This document shows, piece by piece, positions 16,893 to 17,947 of a stretch of 17,947 nt of DNA; positions within the stretch are counted from its first letter, which is position 1, and each line of letters starts with the position of its first letter. Made by a program: the position numbers and the translations under genes. Source of the stretch: CALGLS01 sp047626155 (lineage in GTDB: Bacteria > Bacteroidota > Bacteroidia > Chitinophagales > Saprospiraceae); contig JBLHRR010000118.1 in NCBI GenBank assembly GCA_047626155.1, forward strand, positions 1 through 17,947. Direction: 5' to 3'. The notes under the pieces are model-generated. The model was not told the origin of the DNA. It ran no database searches and saw only the letters and a list, made by a program, of their open reading frames with translations.

Positions 16893-17045
16893 GTAAAGGT
16901 TTGAGTCCATGAAAGAAAACCTTTGTACCTGTTCAGCTGTTAATTATTAACCATTAATTTTTGACTTTCCGATAGTGCATTAGTGGGAAGTTAATGGCCA
17001 ACGGTTAATAGTTTATACAAACCATTTAAACAAGTTTTCTCAATT

Positions 17046-17947
17046 ATGAAAGTAGGTATCCCTATTGAACTCGGCGAGAATGAATCGCGGGTTGGCGCCA
17101 CACCGAAGACGGTGGAACGCTTAAAAAAACAAGGCTTCGACGTTTATATCCAAAGTGGAGCGGGAAAGGCTGCTAATTTTTCTAACGAAGAATACACCGC
17201 CTCCGGAGCCACTATTTTAGATAGCATCGAAGCAGTCTATAAAGAAGCAGATATTATATTGAAAGTACTTGCCGTAACAGACAAGGAAATTGAGATGATG
17301 CATGCAGAGCAAGTGACCCTGAGTTATTTGAGCCCAGCTCAAAATGGAGATTTGCTAAAAAAACTTGCCGAAAAGAACATCAATGCCATTGCAATGGATG
17401 CGATCCCTCGTATCTCGCGGGCACAAAAAATGGATGTTCTTTCTTCTATGGCTAACATTGCTGGTTATCGTTCGGTCATTGAAGGCGCCAATTATTTTGG
17501 TCGCTTTTTGAATGGTCAGATTACAGCGGCTGGTAAAGTGCCTCCTGCCAAGATCTTGGTAATTGGAGCAGGGGTAGCCGGGCTTGCTGCTATCGGAACA
17601 GCTCGTTCTCTTGGAGCGATTGTTCGCGCTTTTGATACGCGGATGGAAGTGGCCGAGCAAATCGAATCGATGGGCGCACAGTTTCTGAGTGTCGAAATTG
17701 AGGAAGATGGTTCTACGGCTTCTGGTTATTCTAAAGTGATGAGCCCTGCTTTTATCAAAGCAGAAATGGAGCTGTTTACAGAGCAAGCCAAAGAGGTAGA
17801 CATCATTATTACCACCGCTCAAATTCCAGGACGTGCTGCTCCAAAGCTCATACTTGACTACCACGTGGCTGCCATGAAACCCGGTTCTGTTATTGTGGAT
17901 CTCGCAGCCTCTTCCGGCGGCAACTGTGTCCTTACCAAAGACGGCGA
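17046..17947 (+). CDS. pntA: NAD(P) transhydrogenase subunit alpha (3' partial)
   Basis: The first 300 codons run off the window. The protein opens with MKVGIPIELGENESRVGATP, the usual N-terminus of the family. It carries the NAD(H)-site region RISRAQKMDVLSSMANIAGY at 122-141, then GQITAAGKVPPAKILVIGAG at 157-176 with the Rossmann glycine motif GAGVAGL at 174-180, followed by VRAFDTR at 193-199, GYSKVMS at 227-233, DIIITTAQIPGR at 252-263 and KPGSVIVDLAASSGGNC at 278-294. From memory this is very close to E. coli PntA, including Met rather than Gln in LSSM. The enzyme transfers hydride between NADH and NADP+ coupled to proton flow across the inner membrane; this part is the cytoplasmic NAD-binding domain I. 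The gene for the beta subunit should follow beyond the window. The ATG at 17046 gives the expected family start. Confidence 0.95.
   Translation, partial: MKVGIPIELGENESRVGATPKTVERLKKQGFDVYIQSGAGKAANFSNEEYTASGATILDSIEAVYKEADIILKVLAVTDKEIEMMHAEQVTLSYLSPAQNGDLLKKLAEKNINAIAMDAIPRISRAQKMDVLSSMANIAGYRSVIEGANYFGRFLNGQITAAGKVPPAKILVIGAGVAGLAAIGTARSLGAIVRAFDTRMEVAEQIESMGAQFLSVEIEEDGSTASGYSKVMSPAFIKAEMELFTEQAKEVDIIITTAQIPGRAAPKLILDYHVAAMKPGSVIVDLAASSGGNCVLTKDG

Larger units (their letters stand above)
16339..17045. other. Intergenic region with repeats, no convincing gene
   Basis: About 700 bases separate the permease array from the transhydrogenase gene. They hold the possible permease-tail relic, a 5-bp GC hairpin (16383-16395), the palindrome GTTTCATCTGAAAC (16432-16445), a terminator-like hairpin (16584-16629), a large repeat hairpin (16655-16713), and two weaker inverted repeats at 16792-16827 and 16866-16892. 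The part from about 16400 to 16480 has the feel of a dispersed Bacteroidota intergenic repeat, but this cannot be confirmed from one copy. I saw no tRNA, rRNA or believable protein gene. A promoter for the downstream gene should lie here, but no good match to the Bacteroidota TTTG / TAnnTTTG consensus was found. Confidence 0.6.

Noticed and set aside
16719..16904. 61-codon open frame on the plus strand in the intergenic region
   Set aside because: Composition is unlike a protein (Tyr/Phe/His-rich), there is no ribosome site, and it overlaps inverted repeats.
17355..17864. 169-codon open frame on the minus strand
   Set aside because: It lies wholly within the coding frame of the transhydrogenase alpha subunit, has low-complexity His/Arg/Ser content and no recognisable family; it is a shadow.

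Overview
The window looks like a chromosomal segment of a Bacteroidota bacterium; the class is uncertain, with the Saprospiria/Cytophagia range most plausible. The evidence is low-to-moderate GC, A-rich leaders with few Shine-Dalgarno sites, tandem ~800-residue double-FtsX permeases, a lipoprotein serine hydrolase, a four-helix-bundle (23S-IVS type) gene and intergenic repeats of types I associate with this phylum. All supported genes lie on the + strand.

Layout. (1) 1-4231: two MacB/FtsX-type ABC permeases; the first is cut by the window edge and seems to have lost about 130 residues of its second periplasmic domain. (2) 4281-5939: a lipoprotein beta-lactamase-fold serine hydrolase. (3) 5933-6428: a four-helix-bundle gene enclosed by inverted arrays of a 7-base unit, ACGGTNN. 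(4) 6432-11333: two more permeases, with an ORF-less copy of the same inverted heptad repeat between them (8889-8949). (5) 11334-11512: a regulatory spacer with two operator-like palindromes 21 bp apart and a sigma-54-like -24/-12 element. (6) 11513-16338: two further permeases separated by 2 bases. (7) 16339-17045: about 700 bases with no convincing gene, holding a possible relic of another permease tail, a terminator-like hairpin and a large repeat hairpin. (8) 17046 to the end: the start of an E. coli PntA-like NAD(P) transhydrogenase alpha subunit.

How the genes may work together. Six paralogous permeases with no ATPase among them suggest an expanded MacB/LolCE-like set using an ATPase encoded elsewhere; the substrate cannot be told from sequence. 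The spacer at 11334-11512 suggests that at least the last two permeases form an inducible unit driven by a sigma-54 enhancer-binding protein. The internal deletion in the first permease and the possible tail relic after the last suggest that the array grows and shrinks by recombination. The most unusual structure is the four-helix-bundle gene with inverted heptad arrays plus the nearby empty copy, which may be a small non-autonomous mobile element or a structured RNA unit.
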